Shown: positions 1-8,622 of the stretch, piece by piece
Layout of the letters: every line of letters begins with the position of its first letter
Position numbering within the stretch: position 1 is the first letter of the stretch
NCBI RefSeq assembly: GCF_000019845.1
Contig: NC_010581.1
Coordinates: forward strand, 3,727,501 to 3,791,500
DNA length: 64,000 nucleotides
From: Beijerinckia indica subsp. indica ATCC 9039
GTDB lineage: Bacteria > Pseudomonadota > Alphaproteobacteria > Rhizobiales > Beijerinckiaceae
Direction of reading: 5' to 3'
The notes under the pieces: model-generated
What the model saw: the letters and a program-made list of their open reading frames with translations, nothing else
Databases searched by the model: none
What the model was told of the DNA's origin: nothing
Translations under genes and position numbers: made by a program

Positions 1-435
1 CTCGCCTGTGATTTTCGCATTGGTATCGATGGCATGAAACTGATCATGCCGGCGGCGAAACTCGGCATTCATTTCTATTATTCAGGCCAGCGCCGCTATG
101 TCAGCCGGCTCGGCCTTGCCGCCGCCAAACGCCTGTTTCTGACAGCGCAACCGATAGAAACCAAAGACCTTTTGCACATCGGCTATCTGGACGAAATTGC
201 CACTCCAGAGACCTTCGCCACTCGTGTCGAGGCCCTTGCCACGCTGCTCGCCGAGAATGCGCCCCAGGCCGTGCAAGGCATGAAGCAGAGCCTCAACCGC
301 ATCGCAAGAGGCGAAGACTGCCAGGACGAAACCGACACCGCCTTCGCCGCGAGTTTCAAGGCACACGAATTTGCCGAAGGCATGCGCGCCTGGGGCGAAA
401 AACGCAAACCCGCCTTCAAAGATCCCCTGCCCTGA
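1..435 (+). CDS. Enoyl-CoA hydratase/isomerase family protein (3' part only)
   Basis: The reading frame is open from the first base of the window, so the gene starts upstream. The first visible residues, LACDFRIG, match the A-C-D-x-R-I segment of the crotonase fold that lies just after the oxyanion-hole region. The rest (FYYSGQRRYVSRLG, later KQSLNRIARGE) fits the C-terminal half of the family, and the gene ends with KPAFKDPLP. The family hydrates or isomerises acyl-CoA thioesters in fatty-acid or amino-acid breakdown; the substrate cannot be told from this part. Its stop lies 28 bases from the stop of the convergent His-rich gene. Confidence 0.85.
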   Translation, partial: LACDFRIGIDGMKLIMPAAKLGIHFYYSGQRRYVSRLGLAAAKRLFLTAQPIETKDLLHIGYLDEIATPETFATRVEALATLLAENAPQAVQGMKQSLNRIARGEDCQDETDTAFAASFKAHEFAEGMRAWGEKRKPAFKDPLP

Positions 436-463
436 AAATTGCGACCACGCTGCTATCGCCTGC

Positions 464-907
464 CTAATAGGGATAATAACCATAGGGATAGGGATAGGGA
501 TAATAGTAGCGATAATGATAGCGGCGATAATATGGATGCCAATATCCATAGTGGTGATAACGACGATAATGGTGATAGTAGCGATAGTGATGGTAGTGAT
601 GGTAGCGCCGCCAGTATCCGTGATGCCAATGATGATAGTGCCGATGATGATAGTAGTGATGGTGGCGGTGGTGGTGATGATGATGGTAATGATGGTAATA
701 TCGGGCCGGCTGCACCAAATTAGGCAAGGGAACAGGCGTTGCGCCAACTGCAGGTAAGAGCGCCGTAGCATTTGGAATGGGGCCGGGCCGCTCAGCATAA
801 GGCTGGACCCGTAAAACATCGCTTACGTTCTGCGGCATTGCCTGAACAGTGCCCGAAACCACGAGTACAGTGAACACGCTGACCAAGCTTACGATTGTCT
901 TATTCAT
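464..907 (-). CDS. Secreted His/Tyr-rich protein, paralogue 1
   Basis: The start is the ATG at 905-907, preceded by a strong GGAGGC Shine-Dalgarno; a longer upstream frame lacks one. The protein has 147 residues. A signal peptide (MNKTIVSLVSVFTVLVVSG, probable cleavage after TVQA) is followed by about 50 ordinary residues containing PNATALLPAVGATPVP. The rest is almost entirely His, Tyr, Arg and Pro, with runs such as HHYHHHHHHRHHHYYHH and an end in YPYPYPYGYYPY. Export plus His density suggests envelope metal or haem binding, but that is inference. A paralogue lies at 3788-4153 with the same layout and a similar leader. No named domain was recognised. Confidence 0.75.
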   Translation of the reverse strand: MNKTIVSLVSVFTVLVVSGTVQAMPQNVSDVLRVQPYAERPGPIPNATALLPAVGATPVPLPNLVQPARYYHHYHHHHHHRHHHYYHHRHYHHWHHGYWRRYHHYHHYRYYHHYRRYHHYGYWHPYYRRYHYRYYYPYPYPYGYYPY

Positions 908-975
908 TTTTGCCTCCAGGCTGGATCGCCGTCGACAAAACAAACCTTTTTGATTGCCATCAAGGCTCACCGGCC
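908..975 (-). promoter_or_regulatory. 5' leader shared with the second His-rich gene
   Basis: Read on the minus strand towards the start codon, this stretch resembles the leader at about 4154-4210. Both contain a block of the form GTCGA-CGGCGATCCAGCC or GTCGATGACGATCCAGCC, then the Shine-Dalgarno, with further scattered matches upstream. The similarity suggests that the duplication took the transcript leader with it, or that a shared control signal has been kept. No known regulator site was recognised. Confidence 0.35.
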
Positions 976-1065
976 CGACAGGCGTATGTACCCATCTAAA
1001 CAATTCATAAGCAGGGAGCGAAGTTCCTCTGTCTAACCCCAACCATCTCGACAATCGAAGGCATT

Positions 1066-1098
1066 ACACCAAAGGTCGCGGATAGCGACCTTTGGTGT
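1066..1098. repeat. Perfect 14-bp inverted repeat
   Basis: The arms acaccaaaggtcgc (1066-1079) and gcgacctttggtgt (1085-1098) are exact reverse complements around a 5-base loop, ggata. No T-run follows on either strand, so it is not a standard intrinsic terminator. It sits in the 362-base space between the His-rich gene and the flavoprotein gene, where no gene was seen. It may belong to the family of intergenic palindromes found elsewhere in the window. Confidence 0.6.
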
Positions 1099-1269
1099 CA
1101 GATCGGAAACATTCAGGAACTTGATCTCCTGGTGACGTTAGCCGATGAGGTTCGATCCTATTGCGTAAATCACCCATTTGACGACAAGACAATAAAATAG
1201 GCGCGCCTGGGATGAAAAGCGCACGCCGGCTTCAAAGAGCTTCCTCTGAAATCCACCGCATCCAAAAAG

Positions 1270-2604
1270 CTATCGCACCCGTTCCGCAAGATGCGCGGCG
1301 AGATCCGCCGCCTGTTGCCGGATTTCGGGGATAGCGATGGACTCGAACAAGGTTCCTAGCCGCGCCGGACCGAGCGTAAACAAAGTGTCGGAAATTCTTC
1401 CTTCTCGACCGTAAACGGCACCACTGCCATCAATTTTCAGCCCATTGCCCAGGGGACCCGCAATAATCATACCTTGCTCGAGCAAGCCGTTCAGCAAGGA
1501 GGAAGCGACACGGCGATAATTGAGATCGGAGCCGGTGCAATTGATCACACGGGCGGCCGGCAGGTTTTGTGTCGATGCGCCCTTCTTGATGACAACCTCA
1601 CCGCGGCCATTGCTCAGCGAGATGCCATGCACGTGGCCATGGCACACGAGCAGTGTTCCGTCAGCGCGCTCGGCCTCAATGATATCAGCGATCGAGGGCG
1701 CCATGCGGTGGCGGACGATATCCCAACGCCGCTGAAGATGACGGCGAAAGCGCTTCTGCTCGATCAAGGGCAAAGCCAGCCACAAAGCATTCGTCCTGGC
1801 CCGCAAACTGTCAACGACCGAGCGCCACGGCAGACCGCTGCGAAGCGCCCGCCGAAAAGCTCGGAAATAGGCCAAGGCACTGGCGGGGACCTCGTCCGGC
1901 AGGGCGCAATGATCGAGCTTCTCATAGGTCTCATGACGATTGGGGAAGAGCCCATGACGGGAGATGGTCGTTATCACGGCACGATGCCCCAGCTCACGGA
2001 GCCGCAGCACGACGTCCACAGCCGTGAGGCCTGTACCGATCAAAGCAATCGGCTCATCAGGATCAAGCCCTTCGAATGTCGCTCTATCCCAGGCATTATG
2101 GTGATAAAATCCTGAATTTTTAGCGATCTCATCCATAGCGGGCAAAGGCGCGGGATCGAAATTGCCCGTCGCGAGAATGACAAGATCAGCCGCAAGCACT
2201 TGCCCATTGCCAAGCACAAGAGAACCACCAACGGGAGCTGGTTTGTAATGGTGCACCTGTGCCCGCAAATGTTCAGCCGAGGACAGCGCATAAAGCGATT
2301 GAAGATAATGTCCAAAGACAATACGCGGCGCGAAGGTCATCGCCGTTGCTTGGGGATTATGGTTTGCACACAGCCAGTTCAGGAAGTGCTCCGGCTGGTC
2401 CGGCAAGGCGCTCATGCCACCGGCGGTGACATTCAGCAAATGTCGCGAACTCGGCGTCGAATAAGCAAGCCCGAGCGCCGGTGTCGGAGAAGGATCGATG
2501 ACAATGACGCGTGCACCAATGGCTTTCTGCGTCAGCTGATAGGCAAGGAGGGCACCACTCGCACCGCCTCCAACGATGGCGATCCTTTTTTCATGCGACA
2601 TCAT
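1270..2604 (-). CDS. FAD/NAD(P)-binding protein, YdhS/COG4529-like
   Basis: The 444-residue protein has an N-terminal dinucleotide-binding motif IVGGGASGALLAY (about residues 9-21). A second Rossmann motif, ALIGTGLTAVDVVLRLRELG, lies near residue 190. The end, GPARLGTLFESIAIPEIR, resembles the signature of uncharacterised YdhS-like flavoproteins. A cytosolic oxidoreductase is likely; the substrate is unknown. The start may be either of two adjacent Met codons. It stands alone on the minus strand, with the 242-residue hypothetical gene divergent from it. Confidence 0.8.
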   Translation of the reverse strand: MMSHEKRIAIVGGGASGALLAYQLTQKAIGARVIVIDPSPTPALGLAYSTPSSRHLLNVTAGGMSALPDQPEHFLNWLCANHNPQATAMTFAPRIVFGHYLQSLYALSSAEHLRAQVHHYKPAPVGGSLVLGNGQVLAADLVILATGNFDPAPLPAMDEIAKNSGFYHHNAWDRATFEGLDPDEPIALIGTGLTAVDVVLRLRELGHRAVITTISRHGLFPNRHETYEKLDHCALPDEVPASALAYFRAFRRALRSGLPWRSVVDSLRARTNALWLALPLIEQKRFRRHLQRRWDIVRHRMAPSIADIIEAERADGTLLVCHGHVHGISLSNGRGEVVIKKGASTQNLPAARVINCTGSDLNYRRVASSLLNGLLEQGMIIAGPLGNGLKIDGSGAVYGREGRISDTLFTLGPARLGTLFESIAIPEIRQQAADLAAHLAERVR

Positions 2605-2921
2605 CTGGTCCGCTGTTCCCCATGATCAGGATCGCAAGACTGTCTCACTTCCCTTCGCGGCGGCCCGACAATCCACGATTCATGAAGCCAGCCTTTTGAT
2701 GAGACGAAGCTATTCTGATTTTCTCCCTTAATCAAATACTATCTATGGATATAATAGAAAATTACTCGCTGCGTTCGATAGCTCGATGCGTCTTGAAATT
2801 GTCAAAAGTCTCGGCATGCGCTGACATCATGTTCAGCAACCATATAACCGGAGAATAGTATGATTTTGCAACTTCATTTACTGCTGATTCCAGCCTCTTT
2901 CCTTGATTGACAGGAGCCTTC

Positions 2922-3650
2922 GTGCAAGTCGTCAAATATAGACTCTGCAATCCGGGTCTCAGACCGCGTCGAACCAAACTCGAAGTTCCCGGTTGGGCGG
3001 GAGAATCCGAGCCCCGCGCCAATGGATCACACGAACATCCATGGCATTGCATGCCCTTCGCCGAAGGGGCGCGCTATGGGATTGAATTGTTCTATCCTTA
3101 CGAGAACGAGTTGCATGTGAGCATGCGCGAGGGCAAACTCATCTTCGATGGTGATTTTGGTCCTGATCCGGAAACCGGATTACAATGGCCACCTTTTCGA
3201 ACATTCGGTGAGACCTATTACACCTATCAGATTCTTCTCGATATAAAGGTCGAAGAAGGCTGGGCGTTTCGCACCGAGCCTCATCCGCGATTTTACACAG
3301 ACCCCACCGATAGCGTGCCAATCGCCGTGCCCGCTTTATTGCGACAGTGGTGGCCAATGATGTCTTTCATCGTCTTCAAATCACCTGCTGAAGGCCGAAC
3401 GCATATTTTCAGGCCTGGCGAGCCATTTGCGCAGATCATCGTTATCCCTGCCGAAGCCGATTTTGATCTGATCGAGATGGGTGAAGAAGAGGCCGCCGAG
3501 CGTGAACTGCAATCGCGCCGAATTCACCAAAGCCGCACGACACTCGGTGCGGATACACAATGGATCTCCTCGACAAACACTGTATTCGACGGGACTTACC
3601 GTCATCTTCTGAGCGCCGCAAAACAACGCGCCAAAAAGAAACCGGAATAG
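2922..3650 (+). CDS. Hypothetical protein, tentatively DUF6065-like
   Basis: The frame could open at a TTG at 2907, but the GTG at 2922 has AGGAG five bases upstream and is the better start, giving 242 residues. There is no signal peptide or membrane segment. Trp-rich stretches such as GLQWPPFRTFGETYYTYQ and LLRQWWPMMSFIVFKSP, plus FRPGEPFAQIIVIPAEADF, suggest a compact beta-rich soluble protein. The second half resembles my recollection of the DUF6065 family, but I am not certain. The C-terminus is Lys-rich (QRAKKKPE). The neighbours give no clue to function. Confidence 0.6.
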   Translation: MQVVKYRLCNPGLRPRRTKLEVPGWAGESEPRANGSHEHPWHCMPFAEGARYGIELFYPYENELHVSMREGKLIFDGDFGPDPETGLQWPPFRTFGETYYTYQILLDIKVEEGWAFRTEPHPRFYTDPTDSVPIAVPALLRQWWPMMSFIVFKSPAEGRTHIFRPGEPFAQIIVIPAEADFDLIEMGEEEAAERELQSRRIHQSRTTLGADTQWISSTNTVFDGTYRHLLSAAKQRAKKKPE

Positions 3651-3660
3651 AGTCTGCTCA

Positions 3661-3689
3661 CTCCAATGGGGGCTTTCCCACCATTGGAG
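3661..3689 (+). terminator. Hairpin after the 242-residue gene
   Basis: The arms ctccaatgg (3661-3669) and ccattggag (3681-3689) pair perfectly over an 11-base loop, starting 10 bases after the stop codon. There is no T-run, so termination is possible but not certain. Confidence 0.4.
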
Positions 3690-3732
3690 ATCCATGATGC
3701 ATCCATTTCCAAGCCGAAACGAACGTCACTAT

Positions 3733-3763
3733 TTAAGGATAAGCGGCCAACGCTTGTCCTTAA
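3733..3763 (-). terminator. Hairpin after His-rich paralogue 2
   Basis: On the minus strand ttaaggacaag and cttatccttaa pair with one G-T wobble over a 9-base loop, about 25 bases beyond the stop codon of the His-rich gene. The following bases are A/T-rich but without a clean T-run. It is probably the transcript end. Confidence 0.45.
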
Positions 3764-3787
3764 GCGGGCCGCACCACCGCGTTGAGG

Positions 3788-4153
3788 TTAATAATAGCCA
3801 TAGCCATACGGATAATAATAATAGCGGTAGTAATGATGATGGTGATGGTGGTGATGGTGGTGATAGTAGGGGCCCCAATATCCGTGGTGATGGTGATGAT
3901 GATGATGATGGTGGTGGTGATGGTGATAGTAGTAGAATTGAGCCGGCTGCACCAGATTGGACGCTGGCACGGGCGCTGCATCGACCGCGCGTAAAAGCGC
4001 TACAGCATTGGGGATGGGATCGAGCAGTTCCCCATAAGATTGAACCCGCAAAATATCGTCTGCGTTGGGCGTCGTGGCCGGCAAGGCCTGAGCCATCTGC
4101 GAAGCCGTGAGCGCGGAGAGCGCGCCGACCAAACCCACGATTTTCTTATCCAT
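3788..4153 (-). CDS. Secreted poly-His protein, paralogue 2
   Basis: The 121-residue protein starts at an ATG with AGGAGGT six bases upstream. A signal peptide (MDKKIVGLVGALSALTASQM, probable cleavage after AQA) leads into a middle part with PIPNAVALLRAVDAAPVP, which aligns with PIPNATALLPAVGATPVP of the first paralogue. The tail holds an uninterrupted run of 14 histidines, a second run of 10, and ends in YPYGYGYY. This composition suits binding of Ni, Zn, Cu or haem outside the cytoplasm. Function is inferred from composition only. Nothing similar was seen beyond the two copies. Confidence 0.75.
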   Translation of the reverse strand: MDKKIVGLVGALSALTASQMAQALPATTPNADDILRVQSYGELLDPIPNAVALLRAVDAAPVPASNLVQPAQFYYYHHHHHHHHHHHHHHGYWGPYYHHHHHHHHHHYYRYYYYPYGYGYY

Positions 4154-4432
4154 TTTTACCTCCTGGCTGGATCGTCATCGACGAAACATGCCGCTTTGGC
4201 TTTGTCATCAAAGTCCCAGCGCTTCGGCACCGAACAATTCGCCAACGGGGAACGAGAATCCACTCCGTCCACTCAAACACCGTCGATAAGTTCCACAGGA
4301 GCCAAGATGTCATTGAATGTGTGAACCACCCATGAACCGGCGCGGCACAAACACACAATCTAGGAGAGTGTATCAAATAGATTTCCCGAGGAAATAGTGC
4401 GATACACAAAGCCAACGTTCTTTGAAATACCG

Positions 4433-5311
4433 TCAAACCTGCGGCACGACATCCACAGAGACATCGACATCCTGCTCACGCGAGCCCAGAATGATGCCTG
4501 CGACAGGAGAAATATCGGCATAATCACGCCCTTTGGCGAGGACGACGTGATCGTCGCCGATCATCAAAGCATTGGTCGGATCAAGGCCGATCCACCCCCA
4601 TTCCTCACCGCACCACACAGCCACCCAGGCATGCATGGCGTCCGCGCCTTCAAGGCGCGGCTTGCCTGGCGGTGGAATGGTGCGGATATAGCCGGAAATA
4701 TAGGCGGCCGGCAGACCGATGCCGCGCAGGCCCGCGATCATGATATGGGCGAAATCCTGACAGACGCCGCGGCGTTTCTCGAAGGCTTCCGACAAGGGTG
4801 TCGAAACAATCGTTGCCTTTGGGTCATAGCGGAAATCGGCGCGTATGCGTTGCATGAGTTCAACGGCGCCCGCAAGGATTGGGCGGCCAGGCCCAAAACT
4901 TTCCCGGGCATAGGCCGTGGCTGGTTTGAATTGCGGCACGAAACGGCTCGGATGCATGAAATGCGCGGGGGATTCGGGGGCAAGTGTATCCGAATCGAAA
5001 GCATCTTCGCGGATCTCTTCCCAATCCCTGGTCAGATTTTCGGCGGGAGGAAGATCGCGCAAAACCTCGACCGTGCTGCGGGCCTCGACACGCAGGGCGC
5101 GATGGGCCGTGTCTATGGTCATCGAGGTCAAGCGATTGCCGAAGAAACAGCGTCTTTCGACGATACGCGCCGGCGCGGGATCAATCAGGAGATCGGTCAA
5201 ATAGACCATCTGGCCCGCGCCGTCCTGCGGCAGGAGCCGCAATTCGCAATGGGCGAAAGTGACACTCGATCCATAAGTGTATGTCGTCACATGGCGGATT
5301 GTGTAGATCAT
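4433..5311 (-). CDS. Transglutaminase-like cysteine protease/amidotransferase family protein
   Basis: The 292-residue protein begins with the bacterial transglutaminase N-terminal region (MIYTIRHVTTYTYGSSV). The catalytic core has Cys in KRRGVCQDFAH, His in DAMHAWVAVW and Asp in GLDPTNALM, the expected triad order. Its start overlaps the stop of the upstream ATP-grasp/alpha-E gene by four bases (ATGA), so the two are co-translated. Families in this arrangement (COG1305 beside COG2307/2308) are predicted to make and cut an unidentified peptide-like product; the actual substrate is unknown. Confidence 0.85.
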   Translation of the reverse strand: MIYTIRHVTTYTYGSSVTFAHCELRLLPQDGAGQMVYLTDLLIDPAPARIVERRCFFGNRLTSMTIDTAHRALRVEARSTVEVLRDLPPAENLTRDWEEIREDAFDSDTLAPESPAHFMHPSRFVPQFKPATAYARESFGPGRPILAGAVELMQRIRADFRYDPKATIVSTPLSEAFEKRRGVCQDFAHIMIAGLRGIGLPAAYISGYIRTIPPPGKPRLEGADAMHAWVAVWCGEEWGWIGLDPTNALMIGDDHVVLAKGRDYADISPVAGIILGSREQDVDVSVDVVPQV

Positions 5312-7812
5312 GCCAACCCACTCGTCTTGTCGGCGCGCGCGGCATGCGGGCCCTGCAGGAAATAACGCACCGCAATCGCATCGGCCAAGCCCAACAGAGC
5401 CTGTTCGAATTCGAAAATGGCATCATTGTCGAGTTTGGCCGCGATCGCGGTCGAGACTTCGGCGGAGAGTTTCACGATCCGGCGGCGCGGTTCCTCCAGC
5501 ATGCCGTCATCGCTCAAGAGCGGCAGGTTTTCGAGATGGTCGGCAAGCTGCTCCACCTGGAAACTGACCGAACGCGGATTGTAGGGATCGAGCACCACCA
5601 TGTCGCGCACTGTATTCTGAGCGACACCCATCAGATAGCGGGAGCGATAAGTGATTTGCGAATCGATGAGATCGAGCAGCACGCTGAAATCATCGGCGGT
5701 CGCCTCCGCGCTGATGAAATGCCGGGCGAAACGGCAGGTATTAATGCCCCGTTCCACCCGCCGTCCCATATCGAGCAGGCGCCAGCCGGCCCCGCGATTC
5801 ATATTTTCCTGCGCCACACCGGCAATCGCCGCGATCGTCCGTAAGCCCGCATCGGCACGCTCGAAGGTTTCGGCCTCGGAGGTCGGCAAAGCGGATTCCA
5901 CGGCGAGCCCGTGAAACAGATCATTGATCAGCCGCCAGGTATCGGGCGAGAGCCGTTCCCGGATGAACGAGGCCGCGCGCCGGCAATCCCGCATCAAGGA
6001 GAGAGCAGAGCCATAGTCAGGTCCGTGCAGGCCCTGCGCCGAGAGCAGGATCGGATCATCGAGATCGGCAGGTCCGGCGCCCCAGGCCGTGAGCAAGGCG
6101 CCGATCCGGGCAATCGTCTGGCCGGTATTGATTGTGTGTGTATCCGTGTCGATGAGTTTGCCCGCCAGACTGCGCACCAGCCGCAAAGTGGCCTCGGTGC
6201 GCTCCAGATAACGCCCGAGCCAGAACAGATTATCGGCAGCGCGGGAGGGCAGATTACCCATGAGCCGGCGTATGCGCACCGTCTCATCGCTGGGCAAAAG
6301 CGTGACCATTTCGACCGGCTTGTCGGCGAGCACCCAGACATCGGCCGATTGCACGCCCTCGCCCATCGAAACGGCGCGTGCATCGGTGCGATCGGAAATG
6401 CGGCAAAAGCCGCCGGGCATCACTTTCCAGCCATCCGGCGTGCGCGCGGCATAGACCCGCAGCACGAAGGGCCGCGGCACCAGACGGCCTTCCTGCCAGA
6501 CCGGCGTGGTGGAAAGATTGACAACCTCCTGACCGACATAATCAATACCGCGCAAGCGTATATCGGCGGCGAGCGTGTCTTTTTCTTCCTGCGTGAGCGA
6601 CATGCCGACCAGCGGCTGATGCGGCGGACGGCCGAGCACCGCATTGCCATAGGCGCCAGTAATCGCCATGCCATCCATGTAATTGATGACATCCTCGCGT
6701 TCATGCGGCTGGCCGCACCACCAGGTGGCGATATTGGGCAGAGCCAATTCCTCATTGAGCAAGGTGCGGCAGAGACGCGGCATGAAGCTCATCAAGGCCG
6801 GCGCTTCGAGGACACCAGAGCCAAGCGCATTGGCGACGACCACGCCCCCCTCGCGCAGACTGTCGATCAGGCCGGGCACGCCGAGTTTCGATTGTCCATT
6901 AAGCTCGAGCGGATCGCAGAAATCGGAATCGACACGGCGCCATAAGACATCCGCGCGTTTGAGGCCGGCAATGGTGCGCACATGCACCTCGCCATCACGC
7001 ATGGTGAGATCACCGCCTTCGACCAATAGAAAACCGAGATAGCGGGCGAGATAGGCCTGTTCGAAATAGGTTTCGTTGAAAGGACCGGGCGTCAGGAGGC
7101 AGATGCGCGGATCATAACGCTTGGCCATGGCCATGAGGCCATCGCGGAAAGCCGAGAAGAAAGGCGCCAGCCGTTCGATATTCATTTCGCGATAGAGAGT
7201 CGGAAAAGCACGCGACAGGACCAGGCGATTGGCCAGAGCATAGCCGGCGCCCGAGGGAGCCTGCGTCCGATCGCCGATGACCCACCAGCGTCCATCCGGC
7301 CCGCGACCGATATCGGCGGCATAAAGATAAAGATAATGTCCACCAGGTGGGCGCACGCCATGCAGGGGATGCAGAAAGTCCGGGCTGCCTGTAACGGCGG
7401 TCGCCGGCAGGGCGCCGGAGCGCACCAGACGCCCCTCCCCATAAACATCGGCGAGGATCGCCTCCATCAATTGCACCCGCTGGCAGATACCCGCGGCGAT
7501 CTCGCGCCATTCATTGGCCTCGATCAGGAGAGGCACATGGCTCAATGGCCAGGCCCGTTCGCTGACATCGCCATAGACGCGATAAGAGACGCCGGATTCC
7601 CGGATATGCCGATCAGCGGTGGCGAAACGGCGGCTGATATCCTCGTCGCCAAGTTCGCCCAGTGAGTTCAGAAACTTGACCCAATGCGGCCGGGGCTTGC
7701 CGCTAGCGTCCATGAATTCATCGGGGATGAAGGGCAAGGGCCGATAGGCCTGGGCGAGCTGTTCCAGCCGATCCTCGGCGGTTGCGGCTTTGGTCTGCTT
7801 GGAGGCGCGCAT
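5308..7812 (-). CDS. Circularly permuted ATP-grasp domain fused to alpha-E domain
   Basis: The start is the ATG at 7810-7812; a TTG sits one codon earlier. The 834-residue protein joins two families often encoded separately. Residues about 1-500 are the circularly permuted ATP-grasp (COG2308) with VYGDVSERAWPLSHVPLLI and LLTPGPFNETYFEQAYLAR. Residues about 515-830 are the helical alpha-E domain (COG2307), beginning at LPSRAADNLFWLGRYLERTE. ATP-grasp enzymes join carboxylates to amines, so a peptide ligase role with the downstream transglutaminase is the usual prediction. The two genes overlap by four bases. No Anbu-type proteasome gene is adjacent. Confidence 0.85.
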   Translation of the reverse strand: MRASKQTKAATAEDRLEQLAQAYRPLPFIPDEFMDASGKPRPHWVKFLNSLGELGDEDISRRFATADRHIRESGVSYRVYGDVSERAWPLSHVPLLIEANEWREIAAGICQRVQLMEAILADVYGEGRLVRSGALPATAVTGSPDFLHPLHGVRPPGGHYLYLYAADIGRGPDGRWWVIGDRTQAPSGAGYALANRLVLSRAFPTLYREMNIERLAPFFSAFRDGLMAMAKRYDPRICLLTPGPFNETYFEQAYLARYLGFLLVEGGDLTMRDGEVHVRTIAGLKRADVLWRRVDSDFCDPLELNGQSKLGVPGLIDSLREGGVVVANALGSGVLEAPALMSFMPRLCRTLLNEELALPNIATWWCGQPHEREDVINYMDGMAITGAYGNAVLGRPPHQPLVGMSLTQEEKDTLAADIRLRGIDYVGQEVVNLSTTPVWQEGRLVPRPFVLRVYAARTPDGWKVMPGGFCRISDRTDARAVSMGEGVQSADVWVLADKPVEMVTLLPSDETVRIRRLMGNLPSRAADNLFWLGRYLERTEATLRLVRSLAGKLIDTDTHTINTGQTIARIGALLTAWGAGPADLDDPILLSAQGLHGPDYGSALSLMRDCRRAASFIRERLSPDTWRLINDLFHGLAVESALPTSEAETFERADAGLRTIAAIAGVAQENMNRGAGWRLLDMGRRVERGINTCRFARHFISAEATADDFSVLLDLIDSQITYRSRYLMGVAQNTVRDMVVLDPYNPRSVSFQVEQLADHLENLPLLSDDGMLEEPRRRIVKLSAEVSTAIAAKLDNDAIFEFEQALLGLADAIAVRYFLQGPHAARADKTSGLA

Positions 7813-7837
7813 CAAAAAAGTCTTTCAGGCCCTATAA

Positions 7838-7876
7838 CGCTGAATCCAAATGTGGATACCACATTTGGATTCAGCG
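7838..7876. repeat. Perfect 18-bp inverted repeat, member of an intergenic palindrome family
   Basis: The arms cgctgaatccaaatgtgg (7838-7855) and ccacatttggattcagcg (7859-7876) are exact complements around the loop ata. The right half (gataccacatttggattcag) resembles 17778-17797 (gataccgcctttggattcag), so the element is probably repeated around the chromosome. It lies just upstream of the ATP-grasp gene. There is no T-run. Confidence 0.65.
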
Positions 7877-7892
7877 CATTCTCACTATTCTC

Positions 7893-7929
7893 AAGCATGA
7901 TGCCATTCTGTTTTTACTGCATCATGCTT
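7893..7929. repeat. Inverted repeat overlapping the end of mog
   Basis: The arms aagcatgatgc (7893-7903) and gcatcatgctt (7919-7929) pair over a 15-base A/T-rich spacer. The right arm covers the stop codon of mog. It could act as a transcript end for mog or be another dispersed palindrome. Confidence 0.5.
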
Positions 7930-8467
7930 TGGGGCGAAATGCTTTGATCTCCGCAGGATTGGTCTCGATCCGGGCCGCACCGATGAGATCGAGGCAATAA
8001 GGCACGGCTGGGAAGACCGCCTTGAGACAGGTCTCGATGGCCGCGGGCTTGCCCGGTAGATTGATGATGAGACAGGAACCACGATGGGCGGCGATCTGCC
8101 GCGAGAGAATGGCCGTGGGAACTTCCTCCAGGCTGACCTTGCGCATCAATTCGCCAAAGCCCGGCAGGATGCGCGGGGCCGCCGCCTCGGTCGCCTCCGG
8201 CGTCAGGTCGCGTGGGGCGGGTCCGGTGCCTCCGGTCGTGAGGATGAGATCGCAACGGTCCTCGTCGGCGAGGGTGATCAATGTGTCGCGCACGCTCTCG
8301 AATCCATCGGGGATGATTTTGTGCAGAGCGGCAAAGGGTGTCGTCAGCACCCGTTGCAGAAAGGCAAGAATAGCTGGCCCGCTACGGTCTTCGTAAAGCC
8401 CTTGCGAAGCCCGATCGGAAACGGTGACGACGCCGATGATCGCGCTGTGTTTTGCTTCTTCGGTCAT
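7922..8467 (-). CDS. mog: Molybdopterin adenylyltransferase
   Basis: The ATG at 8465-8467 begins MTEEAKHSAIIGVVTVSDRA; longer frames add a basic stretch without family similarity. The 181-residue protein has the MogA/MoeA fold, with TVSDRASQGLYEDRSGPA near the N-terminus and the binding loop LTTGGTGPAPRDLTPEA. It adenylates molybdopterin before molybdate insertion, in the cytosol. The family normally has 170-200 residues. No other molybdenum-cofactor gene is visible nearby. Confidence 0.88.
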   Translation of the reverse strand: MTEEAKHSAIIGVVTVSDRASQGLYEDRSGPAILAFLQRVLTTPFAALHKIIPDGFESVRDTLITLADEDRCDLILTTGGTGPAPRDLTPEATEAAAPRILPGFGELMRKVSLEEVPTAILSRQIAAHRGSCLIINLPGKPAAIETCLKAVFPAVPYCLDLIGAARIETNPAEIKAFRPKA

Positions 8468-8622
8468 CCTTGAACCCTTCCGTCTTCGAGACCGCTGCAA
8501 CAGCCCGAACCCGAGGCCCAACCTAAAGGATCGGAGCGCTTTTTTGAACCATCCAGCGGCATTTAGTCATCGCGCTTTGGGCGCCCGGGTTCCGATCCGG
8601 GGCGCAAAATTTCACGTCTGGA

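Noticed and set aside
82..819. Long Ile/Thr-rich frame opposite and through the His-rich gene
   Set aside because: It is the shadow of the repetitive CAT/TAT codons of the His/Tyr-rich gene on another frame.
3788..4110. Asp/Gly-rich or Ile/Met-rich frames on the plus strand at the poly-His gene, and a possible trinucleotide microsatellite
   Set aside because: The GAT/GTG repeats are the complement of the His codons; the coding sense with signal peptide and Shine-Dalgarno explains them.
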